Positions 26,480 through 34,699 of a stretch of DNA of 64,000 nucleotides are shown here, piece after piece (position 1 is the first letter of the stretch; each line of letters begins with the position of its first letter). A model generated the notes under the pieces. It made no database searches and was not told the DNA's origin. It worked only from the letters and a program-made list of their open reading frames with translations. The DNA is taken from assembly GCF_963678245.1 (NCBI RefSeq), contig NZ_OY782770.1:186001-250000 (forward strand). The letters are read 5' to 3'. A program made the translations under genes and the position numbers. This stretch comes from an uncultured Sunxiuqinia sp. Lineage in GTDB: Bacteria > Bacteroidota > Bacteroidia > Bacteroidales > Prolixibacteraceae.

Positions 26480-27048
26480 TCAACATCAACAGAGAATTTT
26501 ATTAAAGCCATATACAAATATGAGCAAGGAGTAGATATGGATACCAAGCCCGGTTCAATTGCTAAAGAATTAGGAATTGCGTTTAGGCTTGGAGTACCTT
26601 GGAGATTATGCAGATCCAGTCCGTAACCATGATTCTATCCGGGATTTTAGTCACCGGAATACTCGTCTTGATCTTTTGGCTCGAAAGGGGTTTAGTCGCT
26701 CTTCTTTCGAAAGTAAAGATCACCTTTGCTGCAGATTGGACGAATGTATCCTAACCCCGCTTTTTTCGCACACATCTCAGTAGAGCTGCTTTCAGCGAAA
26801 GTGCCATTAACACGGAAATACGAATTGCTTTCGAAACTTGCAGTTGACGAAAAAGCCAAGACAACAGCAATCTCGCCCAATTGCCGGGGACAACAACGAC
26901 GAAGGCTGATGGATCTGAGCATTGTCCATGGAAGTCTGATTTCACCTGAAATAAGAAGCGCCTCCGGCGACCCAGTTGCTACAGGGTAATGGGAACCACT
27001 ATTGGAATACGACAGCAAGAAGCCGAATTAATCCTTATCGACCGTTAA
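26480..27048 (+). pseudogene. Decayed DtxR-type metal regulator and FeoA-domain remnants
   Basis: Three disconnected pieces are readable on the plus strand. First, 26480-26580 encodes STSTENFIKAIYKYEQ and DMDTKPGSIAKELGIA, the start of a DtxR/MntR winged helix. Second, 26608-26754 encodes a membrane helix, ILVTGILVLIFWLERGLVAL, followed by KVKITFAADWTN. Third, 26756-27048 encodes an FeoA (SH3-like) domain running through SPNCRGQQRRRLMDLSIVHG and SASGDPVA. One base is then lost near 26980, and the chain resumes in the next frame as YRVMGTTIGIRQQEAELILI. Recognition helix and dimerisation domains are missing. Several frames and deletions make function impossible. It precedes a feoB remnant, so the original unit was an iron regulator-FeoA-FeoB locus. 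Confidence 0.75.
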
Positions 27049-27130
27049 AAAAGAATCGATCATAAAACTTTGATTAAAATACAGTTACTTTTAAATATTT
27101 TAAGGATTTAAACTAGAAACACATGAAATC

Positions 27131-27917
27131 AATGATAGTCCGCGCGAACGATTAGTAGCCATTATCACCAACATTTTTTTCCCTGTGTAATGGTCGCTGA
27201 CCCACGCAAATACTAATTGCCTCAATCTTTATCGGTGGACTTGTTCCAGCACAACTTGCCGGAGTCGTTTCCGCTGGAGCAGTTGTGGGCATCGCAGTTT
27301 TTTGAATATTCCTGAGTTTGATTGTTTCTTGGGAATTGAACAAGTCGGTCTTGCGTGGTGAAGCATCCGCTTTTAGTCTGGAGCTCCCACCCTATCGCCC
27401 GCCCAGAATATGGCAAACACTTTATACCTCGCTGATCGATCGAACCATATTCGTACTTTGCCGTGCGATCATTTTTGCAATTCCTGCCGGGATTGTTATT
27501 TGGCTGGTAGCCAATATTCATATCGGTGAACTCAGCCTGGCCGAACACTTCATTCAGTGGTCCGATCCTTTTGCCATTATATTTGGGTTGAATGGAGTTA
27601 TTTTGCTGGCCTATATTATTGCTATTCCTGCTAACGAAACAGTTATTCCAATAATACTGATGCTAAATGTATTAAGCACCAAACTAACCGGAGGAGCTGG
27701 TGATGGGGGTATGTTCGAACTCGACTCGGCAGGTGACACATCCAACGTACTGCATGCGGGAGGCTGGACTTTACTTACGGCCGTAAACCTGATGTTTTTC
27801 AGCTCACTACATAATCCGTGCTCAACAACCATTTATACAATTTTTAAAGAAACCAAAAGTTCGAAATGGACTCTTGTTTCAACTTTTTTACCCGTAGTTA
27901 TGGGACTAATTATTTAA
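27131..27917 (+). pseudogene. feoB: Ferrous iron transporter FeoB, C-terminal remnant
   Basis: The C-terminal membrane domain of FeoB is readable from NDSPRERLVAIITN (27131) to VVMGLII (stop at 27915-27917). Between about 27175 and 27225 small indels break the segment normally read as PCNGRxPTLIA. The frame recovers in GGLVPAQLAGVVSAGAVVG and is then cut by a TGA at 27302-27304 (AVF*IFLSLIVSW). From 27305 a clean frame covers ELPPYRPPRIWQTLY, IPANETVIPIILM and SSLHNPCSTTIYTI. The GTPase domain with its G1-G5 motifs and about half of the protein is missing. An intrinsic terminator still follows. This is a true deletion pseudogene, not a single sequencing error. Confidence 0.9.
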
Positions 27918-27983
27918 TTCTTTACCAAGCAAATATGGATGCTGTTTGTAGCTGGATAAGGAATTTAATACATAAAAAACGAA

Positions 27984-28015
27984 ATGCAGCTCGCCAAATC
28001 GAGTTGCATTTTTTT
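27984..28015 (+). terminator. Intrinsic terminator after the feoB remnant
   Basis: Stem ATGCAGCTCG (27984-27993) and CGAGTTGCAT (28000-28009), one G-U pair, six-nucleotide loop, then seven T. It is well preserved although the gene it served has decayed. Confidence 0.8.
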
Positions 28016-28050
28016 ATTCATTCTCATTGATCATGTATTTATGAAACGTA

Positions 28051-28080
28051 AAAAAGGGCATTCTTTCGAATGCCCTTTTT
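28051..28080. terminator. Bidirectional intrinsic terminator
   Basis: GGGCATTC (28056-28063) and GAATGCCC (28068-28075) are flanked by five A and five T, so it can work on both strands. It sits between the feoB remnant and the DUF4251 gene. A near-copy occurs at 29303-29333. Confidence 0.82.
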
Positions 28081-28090
28081 ATTCTTAACC

Positions 28091-28633
28091 CTATAACGAT
28101 TGTCCTTCATAAACACGAGATTCTTCCAACGGAACCAAGTCACCTTCAAAGGTTAGCTGCCCCCGCCTTAAACCCGTTAAGGTTGCCCTTGTGCTTCCTG
28201 ACGGACTGATTAAAAACCGCAAGTCGTAAATTCCAAGCGAAGTCATTACATTTAAAGCCAAACTAAAAGTTTTCCTTCGCTCATTCTCCTTTAGTTCATA
28301 TTGCGTAATGCGACCTTTAGCTGTTACTCCTCCAACACCATTCGGCCCAATACGGGAGTTCGAGCCAACCTGAATGACTGCTGTTGCAGAGTCAACTGAT
28401 ATGAAGTTAATGTTGGAACTCGCAAAAACTCTATTTCCATACCTATCCAGTAAAAAATCGGCCTCCAAAACAAAGCTTTTATTCTCCAACATATACTTTG
28501 TTAATTCATATTGTTTCTCCATCTCGGCCTGCCGCTTCTCTTTCTTGGACAGAGCCAAGTCTTTATCATTTTTTTGTGCAAAAATAGTACCCGTTACCAC
28601 AACACACATAATCAATAAAGCTATCTTTTTCAT
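28091..28633 (-). CDS. DUF4251 secreted protein
   Basis: A 180-residue protein with a signal peptide (residues 1-19, cut after IFAQ) and the DUF4251 pattern. A charged helix SKKEKRQAEMEKQYELTKYM precedes ENKSFVLEAD near residue 50, NINFISVDSATAVIQVG near 75, GVGGVTAKGRITQYEL near 99, and the closing RGQLTFEGDLVPLEESRVYEG. The family is widespread in Bacteroidota, is thought to have a beta-rich lipocalin-like fold, and has no assigned function. It is transcribed alone, ending just before a bidirectional terminator. Confidence 0.88.
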   Translation of the reverse strand: MKKIALLIMCVVVTGTIFAQKNDKDLALSKKEKRQAEMEKQYELTKYMLENKSFVLEADFLLDRYGNRVFASSNINFISVDSATAVIQVGSNSRIGPNGVGGVTAKGRITQYELKENERRKTFSLALNVMTSLGIYDLRFLISPSGSTRATLTGLRRGQLTFEGDLVPLEESRVYEGQSL

Positions 28634-28789
28634 TATTTTCTCTCCTGTTTTTCTCTTTTTATTTTTTTTAATAGCAAGATCTATTCCAAGAGTTTACATG
28701 AAACATTCTTTAATACTCTTTAGCACGAATTAACACACAGCAAAGGGAAGATAAGATATGAGGTAAAAAAACATATTCTACGGTTGTAA

Positions 28790-29243
28790 CTATAGCTGTA
28801 AATCACAATTGGATTCGACACCATCAACAGAAGCTCCGATACTTTTATAAAAATCAATAGCTGGCTGATTCCACTCGGATACCTGCCAATGCAGTTTTTT
28901 ACAATTCTGAGCTTTCCCAAACTCAATTACTTGATTTATTAATTTTGTACCCACTCCCTGCGCTCGGAATTGAGGTTTTACATAGAGATCATCCATATAG
29001 AGCGATTTCCCTATCCACGTGTAATAGGCAAAGAAACAAGTCACATAACCAATAACCTCGTCATTCTGCAAAGCCACAAATCCATTAACATAATCACTTT
29101 CCTGAAGCATCTGCTCCTCAGTATTTGTTACTTTCTCAGGCTTTTTTTGAAAAGTGGCAAATTCTCTAAACAATTCAACCAATTTCGGGAAATCTGTTTT
29201 TTCAATTCTTCTTAACTTAATGTTGATTCTATTTTTTATCCAA
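28790..29243 (-). CDS. GNAT family N-acetyltransferase
   Basis: An acetyl-CoA-dependent N-acetyltransferase of the GNAT superfamily. The acetyl-CoA pyrophosphate-binding motif A is VKPQFRAQGVGTKLINQVIE, preceded by beta strand 4 SLYMDDLYV and followed by NCKKLHWQVSEWNQPAIDFYKSIGA. The conserved N-terminal strand-helix (INIKLRRIEKTDFPKLVELF) is only included if translation begins at the TTG at 29241-29243, directly after an in-frame stop, giving about 150 residues. No ATG is available in frame. The substrate is unknown; diamine-type relatives have the same short layout. The non-ATG start could also mean a recently lost start codon. Confidence 0.78.
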
Positions 29244-29302
29244 CTAATCTATTTGAAAAGCAAGTTAATAAAACTTCGAAAATAACAGATTTCAAGTGAT
29301 CA

Positions 29303-29333
29303 AAAAAAGGCACTCTTTCGAATGCCCTTTTCA
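29303..29333 (-). terminator. Intrinsic terminator at the end of the pectin cluster
   Basis: AAAGGCACTC and GAATGCCTTT-like arms around TTTC, with one mismatch, flanked by A and T tracts. It lies about 60 nt beyond the stop of the last pectin cluster gene and closely resembles the hairpin at 28051-28080. Confidence 0.65.
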
Positions 29334-29391
29334 CTTTTAATTGCTGATTGCCCATTTCAGGGACTTTAACCTAAATCAAAAATTATGGAAG

Positions 29392-30135
29392 TTAATTGAT
29401 CACAACAATATGTTCCGCCAGGTCGTTCGGCAACTCTGCTAGTTGTCGTGCCGCTAACTCTGCAATTTTTTTTGCTCCTTCTACACGAAGATGCGTATTA
29501 TCTTCCCTACCTTTCGGATATTTCTCAGTAGGTAATGTCCACAAATAAAGCTCTTTCGATGGCTCATCCCCCATCGACTGAACCAAGTCTTCCGTTAGCT
29601 TTTGTAAGTCAATTAAAGAAACATTAAGCCTCTCTGCTACCTGCCTCATTGCAACAGGATAGTCGCCATGCGTATCTACCAACTGTCCATTTTCGTCAAA
29701 CTTACGGCGAACAATCGAGGTTAGTAAAATTGGAGTCGCACCTTTCTCGCGAGTTTCCAACACATACTTCTCCAAATTCTCAGAGTAGCTTTCAAAAGGA
29801 ATTGTATAACGTGTACTATCCTTATGTTTTTGGTCGTTGTGCCCAAATTGAATCAGAACAAAATCACCTTTCGTCAAACTATCCAAAACAACTTGCCACC
29901 GACCTTCGTCTACAAAACTTTTGGTACTACGTCCGTTCACGGCGTGATTATGAACCGTAACTAAAGAATCAAAATACTTGTCAACAACTTGCCCCCACCC
30001 TGTTTCAGGATAAACTTTGGTCTTTTTATTTGCCATGGTTGAATCACCAACCATAAAAACATCAATGCTTTTTTCTTTTGTGCTACAGGCTGACACAATC
30101 AGTGCAAGCATTATAATTAAAAATTTGTATTTCAT
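29392..30135 (-). CDS. Rhamnogalacturonan acetylesterase, CE12-like SGNH hydrolase
   Basis: A 247-residue lipoprotein (signal ending VSAC, Cys17) with the SGNH fold. Block I is VFMVGDSTMANKK near residue 27, block II includes HAVNGRSTKSFVDEGRW near 63, block III is LIQFGHNDQKHKDS near 95, and block V DNTHLRVEGAKKIAELAA near 215 carries the Asp-His pair. The family removes acetyl groups from rhamnogalacturonan I so that lyases and hydrolases can reach the backbone. It is the last gene of the pectin cluster and a paralogue of the gene at 32202-33023. A pectate lyase remnant separates it from GH28. Confidence 0.9.
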   Translation of the reverse strand: MKYKFLIIMLALIVSACSTKEKSIDVFMVGDSTMANKKTKVYPETGWGQVVDKYFDSLVTVHNHAVNGRSTKSFVDEGRWQVVLDSLTKGDFVLIQFGHNDQKHKDSTRYTIPFESYSENLEKYVLETREKGATPILLTSIVRRKFDENGQLVDTHGDYPVAMRQVAERLNVSLIDLQKLTEDLVQSMGDEPSKELYLWTLPTEKYPKGREDNTHLRVEGAKKIAELAARQLAELPNDLAEHIVVIN

Positions 30136-30157
30136 ATTTTATAATTGAAATTTGATT

Positions 30158-30480
30158 TTAGTATTCAGCCAATTCATTTAAATATTCCTCCAAATTGGTG
30201 TATCCATCACCATCGCAATCATCATTTCTATCGGACGCACTTTTAGGATCAAGTCTATTTCTAATTTCCCATTCATCAGGTATGCCATCCCAGTCGATAT
30301 AAGTTGGTTCCGACTTTGATTTTAATTCTGGTCAGCCTCCAACGGATTTTTGCGAATCACTAATTCCAGAGCTTACTCCCCTGCTATCACCAAATTCACA
30401 TACATCGGTTGCTGTTTTCCGAACAATTCGTTGATCAGTCGGGGCTCGTTCGGGTTTCATTGCTCCTGCATATTTCAATG
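30158..30480 (-). pseudogene. Pectate lyase C-terminal remnant
   Basis: On the minus strand the sequence reads KYAGAMKPERAPTDQRIVR, then DSQKSVGG, a TGA stop, PELKSKSEP and the calcium-loop-like tail DWDGIPDEWEIRN...DGDGYTNLEEYLNELAEY with its own stop at 30158-30160. This matches the end of Bacteroidota PL1-type pectate lyases, in which the interrupted residue is normally Trp (GGWPEL), so TGG appears to have become TGA. The catalytic parallel beta-helix is absent; the GH28 gene ends only 9 nt upstream. The remnant lies in the cluster between GH28 and the acetylesterase, so a lyase gene was probably lost by deletion. Confidence 0.8.
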
Positions 30481-30488
30481 TCTTGAAA

Positions 30489-32189
30489 TTAATTACTAAC
30501 CTTTACCTCACTACTATTCGCTTCCTTATCCAGAACTAATACTTTATCTACATTTATATCCGACATCACCTTAATTTCCACATTCTCGGTCTTTGCTCCA
30601 CTCACTGAAATCATGGGTTGATCAGCTTTCGGAATTTCAAGCCCGAAAATTTTCACATCTTTCACATTATAAAAATTAAGAGCAGGTTGCACTTTTGTCT
30701 TTAGGTGAAGGTTTTTAACAGTAATACCTTTTGCATCCATACATAGCAATCCATTTTCTGCTTCCATCGTCAGGTTTTCCAACAAAACATTCTCCAGATT
30801 CATTTCAGGAAGACCCTGTAAATAAATCGCTTGGCGAGCACCTTTGCATCGAACATTTTTTATTGTGATATCTTTAAACTGAGGTGTTTCTTCGGTTACA
30901 GGAGGAACGACTTCCTCTATTTTCTCATTGTCCTTATCTGCCAACATTTCAGAAACTGATTTGCCGCCATAATATAAGTTAAAAGAAATCGCATTGGTCG
31001 GGATATCAATCATATCGACATCTGAAATATAGATTCCTTCAACAACGCCGCCACGCCCACGTGTACTTTTAAAACGCAAACCAACATCAGTTCCCATAAA
31101 AGTACATCCTGAAACATGTAAGTTTTTCACGCCTCCAGACATTTCACTTCCAACAGTTACACCACCATGTCCGTGATAAACAATGCAATTCTTAACAACC
31201 ATATTTTCATTGGCAATTCCACGATCACGTCCGTCTTTATTTTTTCCTGATTTGATGCAAATTGCGTCGTCGCCTACATCAAAAGAAGAGTCATACAACA
31301 CCGTGTTTTTGCATGATTCAACATCTATACCATCACCATTTTGCGAGTACCATGGATTGCGGACATTAACATTGCGAACCGTCAAATTCTCGCACATTAG
31401 CGGGTGAATATTCCAAGCCGGAGAGTTTTGAAAGACAGGTCCGTCAAGCAACACCTCGTTACAATTTACCAGGCTCACCATCACCGGACGCATAAAATCT
31501 TTAATCTTATTGTAATCCTCAATGCTATCATATTTCTGAACCACATTCATATCAGCCATCTCAACTGCGTCAAGATATTGCTGAGAAGGATACCAGATGC
31601 GTCCATCTTTATCGACAACGCCACCTGACTTGACAAACTCGGTCCATTGTTTATCTGTCAATTTCGACCTTTTAACAGGACGCCAGGCATCACCTGAACC
31701 ATCAATCACACCATTTCCTGTTATGGCAATATTCTCCAAATCATTTCCGGAAATCGGAGACTGACAACGTACGGTATTCAGTCCTTCAAAACTGGTTTCA
31801 ACCAACGGATAAAGATCTTTATTCGTACTGAAAATAATCAACGCACCATCTTCCAAATGAAGATTGATATTACTCTTTAATACAATTGGTCCGGTCAGCC
31901 ATATTCCACGAGGAACAGATACTATTCCGCCACCCTTTTCGGCAACTTCGTCAATCGCATCAGCGAATGCTTTTGTATTTAATACCTCGCCATCACCAAC
32001 TGCACCATAGTCTGTAATCGATGCTGAATAATCAGGGAAACTGGGTTCAATGACCGTTGGCATTTCAAACTCAACCCCCTCATAAATATCAAGTGATTTT
32101 TCGACTTTTGTTTGCTGTGCTGTACAAGCAACAGCGACAAATAATAACAAGTATAAGTGGTTTGTAAAAAACCAGGCTAGCTTTTTCAT
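30489..32189 (-). CDS. GH28 family polygalacturonase-like hydrolase
   Basis: A 566-residue lipoprotein (signal ending LFVAVAC, Cys22) with a right-handed parallel beta-helix. The opening ITDYGAVGDGEVLNTKAFADAI near residue 59 is the family's pectate-lyase-3-like start. Catalytic motifs of GH28 are NGDGIDVESC near 285, GDDAICIKSGKN near 306, GHGGVTVGSEMSGG near 339 and GLRFKSTRGRGG near 365. The Asp triad and RxK motif are therefore intact. The enzyme should hydrolyse alpha-1,4-galacturonosyl or rhamnogalacturonan bonds, exo-acting forms being common among Bacteroidota homologues. It is the fifth intact enzyme gene after the HTCS in the pectin run. Confidence 0.94.
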   Translation of the reverse strand: MKKLAWFFTNHLYLLLFVAVACTAQQTKVEKSLDIYEGVEFEMPTVIEPSFPDYSASITDYGAVGDGEVLNTKAFADAIDEVAEKGGGIVSVPRGIWLTGPIVLKSNINLHLEDGALIIFSTNKDLYPLVETSFEGLNTVRCQSPISGNDLENIAITGNGVIDGSGDAWRPVKRSKLTDKQWTEFVKSGGVVDKDGRIWYPSQQYLDAVEMADMNVVQKYDSIEDYNKIKDFMRPVMVSLVNCNEVLLDGPVFQNSPAWNIHPLMCENLTVRNVNVRNPWYSQNGDGIDVESCKNTVLYDSSFDVGDDAICIKSGKNKDGRDRGIANENMVVKNCIVYHGHGGVTVGSEMSGGVKNLHVSGCTFMGTDVGLRFKSTRGRGGVVEGIYISDVDMIDIPTNAISFNLYYGGKSVSEMLADKDNEKIEEVVPPVTEETPQFKDITIKNVRCKGARQAIYLQGLPEMNLENVLLENLTMEAENGLLCMDAKGITVKNLHLKTKVQPALNFYNVKDVKIFGLEIPKADQPMISVSGAKTENVEIKVMSDINVDKVLVLDKEANSSEVKVSN

Positions 32190-32201
32190 TCTATTATGTA
32201 T

Positions 32202-33023
32202 TTATTGTTTTCCTATTTTTTTCATTTCTTCATAAACCAATCGAGCCACTTCTTTTGCTCCTTCTGGTTGAAAGTGTGTATTATCATCCTGTCCGTCTGG
32301 ATAGGCTTCATAGGCACCGGCAAGTAAGTTCATGAAATAATTTTTTGATACGTACTCTTTCCCTTTTTCAGAAAAAGAATCCATTGATCGTTCATTCAAG
32401 TCAATCAACAAAACATCCATTTCATTGGCAACCGCGTTCATTGCTCCGGGGTAATCGCCATGAACGTTTTGCAGGTGCCCATCTTCCCAGGGGTAGTTCC
32501 GGGCAACGGGAGTTATCAATATCGGAGTACCTTCTTTTTCTCGTGTTTGATTGATAAACAGGCGTAAAAACTCTTTGTAGCCCTCAATATTAACATATCG
32601 CGCGGGCTTGCTTTCGGCAGCATCATTATGTCCAAACTGCATCAAAACTAAATCACCTGCTTGCATTTCGTTATAAACAGCTCGCCAGCGCCCTTCCTGA
32701 AAAAAAGTACGGGTACTGCGCCCACCCCGGGCACGGTCGTCAACAATCAAGCTGTCCGCATCGGTCAATTGGCTGATTTGCGAAATGCTGTCTTTTGACA
32801 TAAATAGCTGAAACACTTGCCCCCAGCCTGTAATTGGATGTCGTTTCGACAGGTAATCTTCTTCTAAAGCATAATTGGCAACCGTTGAATCCCCAATCGA
32901 CCAAACCTTGCTTACTTTTTCTTTAGGTTCCTCTTGCTTGTTGGTACATGATTTTAAGATTGGTGACAGTCCTAAAATCAGCATCAGAACAACTGCACGA
33001 TATTTATCTAGTTTGTGCTGCAT
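32202..33023 (-). CDS. Rhamnogalacturonan acetylesterase, CE12-like (second copy)
   Basis: A 273-residue lipoprotein-like SGNH hydrolase (SPILKSCTNK, Cys26). Block I is VWSIGDSTVANYALE near residue 41, block II DRARGGRSTRTFFQEGRW near 95, block III LMQFGHNDAAESK near 128 and block V DDNTHFQPEGAKEVARLVYEE near 246. It differs from the copy at 29392-30135 by an insert around residues 55-85 and by lower identity outside the motifs, so the two may prefer different acetylation positions. The start lies 3 nt after the GH43 stop and the stop 12 nt before GH28, showing tight co-transcription. Confidence 0.9.
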   Translation of the reverse strand: MQHKLDKYRAVVLMLILGLSPILKSCTNKQEEPKEKVSKVWSIGDSTVANYALEEDYLSKRHPITGWGQVFQLFMSKDSISQISQLTDADSLIVDDRARGGRSTRTFFQEGRWRAVYNEMQAGDLVLMQFGHNDAAESKPARYVNIEGYKEFLRLFINQTREKEGTPILITPVARNYPWEDGHLQNVHGDYPGAMNAVANEMDVLLIDLNERSMDSFSEKGKEYVSKNYFMNLLAGAYEAYPDGQDDNTHFQPEGAKEVARLVYEEMKKIGKQ

Positions 33024-33026
33024 GGA

Positions 33027-34679
33027 TTATTTCTTAAGCTCGTCAATTCTAAACCAGTCGATGTCAACAGTACCCGAATCATTGATGATTCCATCGCGAA
33101 GTGCGAAGTAGCCAATTTTGGCTCCAATCCAACGACCGGGAACTGCAGAGAAATCTTCGCCTACTTCCTTAAATTTCTTTCCGTTTTTACTGATACTAAA
33201 ACTGCAAACAGCTCCTTCGTTTACTTTAATTCGGAAATAAACGGTATTGCTATCAAAATCGTCGCTATACAGCTCTTTTTCGACACCTCCTGTGCGAGCA
33301 TTCTCGCAATTTACCACTCGGGCCATCAGCTTTTCGCCAACCTGCTTTAAGGAAATGTATTGATAGTTTTCACCCATCACAACAAACCCGACTTCCTCAC
33401 CATCAAAACGGTGATTGAATGTCAGTTTGGTCGTTGCCATGAATTCTTCCGCCGGGAATTTTTGTGATAATAAATTCGGAATAGGCCAAAGACTTACATA
33501 ATTCTCAGGGCGAGGTTTGCAATTTAACCTGTAATATCCCAAGTTACCTGATGGGTAACCAAATTTAAGTTTCGGATTAGCATGCCATTGCCACTGAATT
33601 CCTAGCTTGTGTGTATTAAATTCATCGTTTTCGGGCGGAGTTACAATTGGGTAAGTACCACCAACATCGGGTTTTTTGTACGATGCGACAGGCTCACCTA
33701 TTCCATTACCATCCTGATCAACTCCCATCACAGGCCAATCGTTTTCCCAACTCATGGGTTGCAAGTGTACAATACGTCCGTAGGCTTCTTTATCTTGGAA
33801 ATGAATGAACCAATCTTCACCAGTTTGGGTATCTACCCAGGCTCCTTGATGAGGACCATTAATATCTGTTTCCCCTTGCTCTAAAACAACTTTCTCTTCG
33901 TAAGGGCCATAAATATTTTTTGAGCGTAATATCAACTGCCAACCAGTTGAAACACCTCCGGCTGGAGCAAAAATATAGTAGTAACCGTTTCGTTTGTAAA
34001 ATTTAGGTCCTTCAACTGTTGGATGAGCTTCGTGACCATCAATTAACATGACATCGTTACCTACCAGTTGCGTTCCATCGGGGGTCATCTCACTCAGCAT
34101 CAACACACTTTTCACAGTCGCTCTGCTTCCGGCAAATGCATACACGAGATAGGCTTTCCCATCGTCATCCCAAAGCGGCGATGGATCAATCAGTCCCTTG
34201 CCTCCACGTACCAAAACAGGATCAGACCATTGACCGGCCGGATCTTCAGCCTTTGTCATATAAATTCCAAAGTCAGGATCAGGATAGTAAATGTAGTACT
34301 CGCCTTCGTGATAACGGATGCAAGGAGCCCACACGCCATTGCCATGCTGAGGTTTATCAAACACATCAAAGGGTGGTTGTTTAGGTAGCGCATAGTTAAT
34401 CAATTCCCAATTCACCAGATCTTTAGAATGCAAAATCGGTAAGCCGGGAACACAATTAAACGAAGATGCAGTCATGTAAAAATCGTCGCCAACTCTTACC
34501 GCATCCGGATCAGAGTAGTCGGAATGAAGAATGGGATTTTTATACGTTCCATCGCCTTTATCGGCTACCCATACATTTGAAATATCTTGTTCTGAAACAA
34601 CTCCTTTTTGTGCTAACACAGGATTCAACATGCTTACAAGGCATACGATAATTAGTAATTGTAGTTTATTAAGCTTCAT
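33027..34679 (-). CDS. GH43 family glycoside hydrolase
   Basis: A 550-residue exported enzyme (signal residues 1-23) with a five-bladed GH43 propeller at about 40-340 and a C-terminal concanavalin-like beta-sandwich. The catalytic base is in ILHSDYSDPDAVRVGDDFYM, the pKa-modulating Asp in GLIDPSPLWDDDGKAYLVY, and the general acid Glu in HPTVEGPKFYKRNGYYYIFAP. The two-domain layout and the SSFNCVPGLPILHSKDLVNW block match GH43 subfamilies found in pectin loci that trim arabinose, galactose or xylose side chains. The exact subfamily cannot be fixed here. Position between CE8 and CE12 genes supports action on rhamnogalacturonan or xylogalacturonan. Confidence 0.92.
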   Translation of the reverse strand: MKLNKLQLLIIVCLVSMLNPVLAQKGVVSEQDISNVWVADKGDGTYKNPILHSDYSDPDAVRVGDDFYMTASSFNCVPGLPILHSKDLVNWELINYALPKQPPFDVFDKPQHGNGVWAPCIRYHEGEYYIYYPDPDFGIYMTKAEDPAGQWSDPVLVRGGKGLIDPSPLWDDDGKAYLVYAFAGSRATVKSVLMLSEMTPDGTQLVGNDVMLIDGHEAHPTVEGPKFYKRNGYYYIFAPAGGVSTGWQLILRSKNIYGPYEEKVVLEQGETDINGPHQGAWVDTQTGEDWFIHFQDKEAYGRIVHLQPMSWENDWPVMGVDQDGNGIGEPVASYKKPDVGGTYPIVTPPENDEFNTHKLGIQWQWHANPKLKFGYPSGNLGYYRLNCKPRPENYVSLWPIPNLLSQKFPAEEFMATTKLTFNHRFDGEEVGFVVMGENYQYISLKQVGEKLMARVVNCENARTGGVEKELYSDDFDSNTVYFRIKVNEGAVCSFSISKNGKKFKEVGEDFSAVPGRWIGAKIGYFALRDGIINDSGTVDIDWFRIDELKK

Positions 34680-34699
34680 GCTCTATTTAGTTTGTTAAT

